The notes under the pieces: generated by a model
The model's input: the letters and a program-made list of their open reading frames with translations, nothing else
Told to the model about the DNA's origin: nothing
Databases searched by the model: none
In this document: positions 6,334 through 6,611 of the stretch, in pieces
Layout of the letters: each line of letters starts with the position of its first letter
Position numbering within the stretch: the first letter of the stretch is position 1
Program-made: the position numbers and the translations under genes
Source of the DNA: Chitinophagaceae bacterium
GTDB lineage: Bacteria; Bacteroidota; Bacteroidia; Chitinophagales; Chitinophagaceae
Length of the DNA: 6,611 bases
Assembly: GCA_023251285.1 (NCBI GenBank)
Contig: JAHEZB010000122.1
Coordinates: 1 to 6,611 of the forward strand
Reading direction: 5' to 3'

Positions 6334-6611
6334 TTATTTGCTGCCCGATGGTGTTGTTTCTACTTTAGAATTCTGCTGCTCTTCACTGATAGCAGCATTC
6401 AGTTTATCCTGCGCTTCTTTTTTCAAATCAGGGATCGTTGCATTATCAGCCACACTTTTATACGTTGCTTTCGCATTGAAATAATCTTTCCCTTTCAAAT
6501 ATATATCACCCAACAAAATGTATGCTTTTGCCACCCAATAATCATAGGCACCGGTAACTTTTATTACATCAAGCGCTGCTTTTTCTGCAGTGGAAAGCTG
6601 ATTTAAGGTAT
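6334..6611 (-). CDS. Tetratricopeptide-repeat protein (C-terminal part, cut by window edge)
   Basis: The last 91 residues are visible and the frame is open to the right edge. They begin TLNQLSTAEKAALDVIKVTG and continue with AYDYWVAKAYILLGDIYLKG and KDYFNAKATYKSVADN, a helix pair with the TPR signature (W/Y, L, G, Y, A and A at the usual spacing). A charged helix KKEAQDKLNAAISEEQQ and a Ser/Thr/Pro tail ending PSGSK complete the protein. An internal GTG at 6534 could be mistaken for a start, but coding continues upstream without a stop. The sequence resembles the C-terminus of the large periplasmic or outer-membrane TPR proteins of Bacteroidota, which are commonly encoded just before a TonB-receptor-like barrel gene. 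That is the arrangement here, with a 25-base gap, so cotranscription and a shared role are likely. The TPRs would provide protein-protein contacts. Confidence 0.88.
   Translation of the reverse strand, partial: TLNQLSTAEKAALDVIKVTGAYDYWVAKAYILLGDIYLKGKDYFNAKATYKSVADNATIPDLKKEAQDKLNAAISEEQQNSKVETTPSGSK

Overview
The window reads as chromosome of a member of the Bacteroidota, most probably of the Chitinophagia type. The evidence is AT-rich DNA, start codons preceded by A-rich leaders without Shine-Dalgarno sequences, signal peptides ending in '-AQ', and several protein types typical of this phylum: a HU-like CCDC81-type membrane protein, a large TPR protein followed by a TonB-receptor-like barrel, DUF502, and a WGFxAHK zinc phospholipase C/S1-P1-like enzyme. 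No rRNA, tRNA, CRISPR array, insertion sequence or phage gene is visible.

Layout. (1) Positions 1-922, minus strand: a two-gene operon. A DUF502 inner-membrane protein is read first, and 14 bases after its stop comes an exported zinc-dependent phospholipase C-like protein, which starts at TTG 296 and runs off the left edge. (2) Positions 923-1190: a divergent intergenic region. (3) Positions 1191-2945, plus strand: a single-pass membrane coiled-coil protein with an unassigned C-terminal domain, then a strong intrinsic terminator (2201-2232), then a small secreted Pro/Thr/Ala/Val-rich protein whose start is 2403. (4) Positions 3037-6611, minus strand: four genes read in order from the right edge. 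These are the C-terminus of a TPR protein, a 554-residue outer-membrane beta-barrel without a plug domain, a HU-CCDC81-like single-pass membrane protein, and a class I SAM-dependent methyltransferase with an N-terminal zinc ribbon. Their gaps are 25, 49 and 22 bases, so they look like one transcript converging on the plus-strand pair.

How the genes may work together. Nearly every product is envelope-associated: inner membrane (DUF502, coiled-coil protein, HU-like protein), exported (phospholipase-like protein, P/T/A/V-rich protein) or outer membrane (barrel, probably TPR). The TPR-barrel-HU set is the best candidate for a functional module, possibly an outer-membrane assembly or cell-envelope organisation unit, but its biochemical role cannot be read from the sequence. 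I see no clearly new defence, mobile or biosynthetic system. The items most worth a second look are the plugless barrel module, the HU-like membrane protein without a SPOR domain, and the two plus-strand proteins of unknown function.
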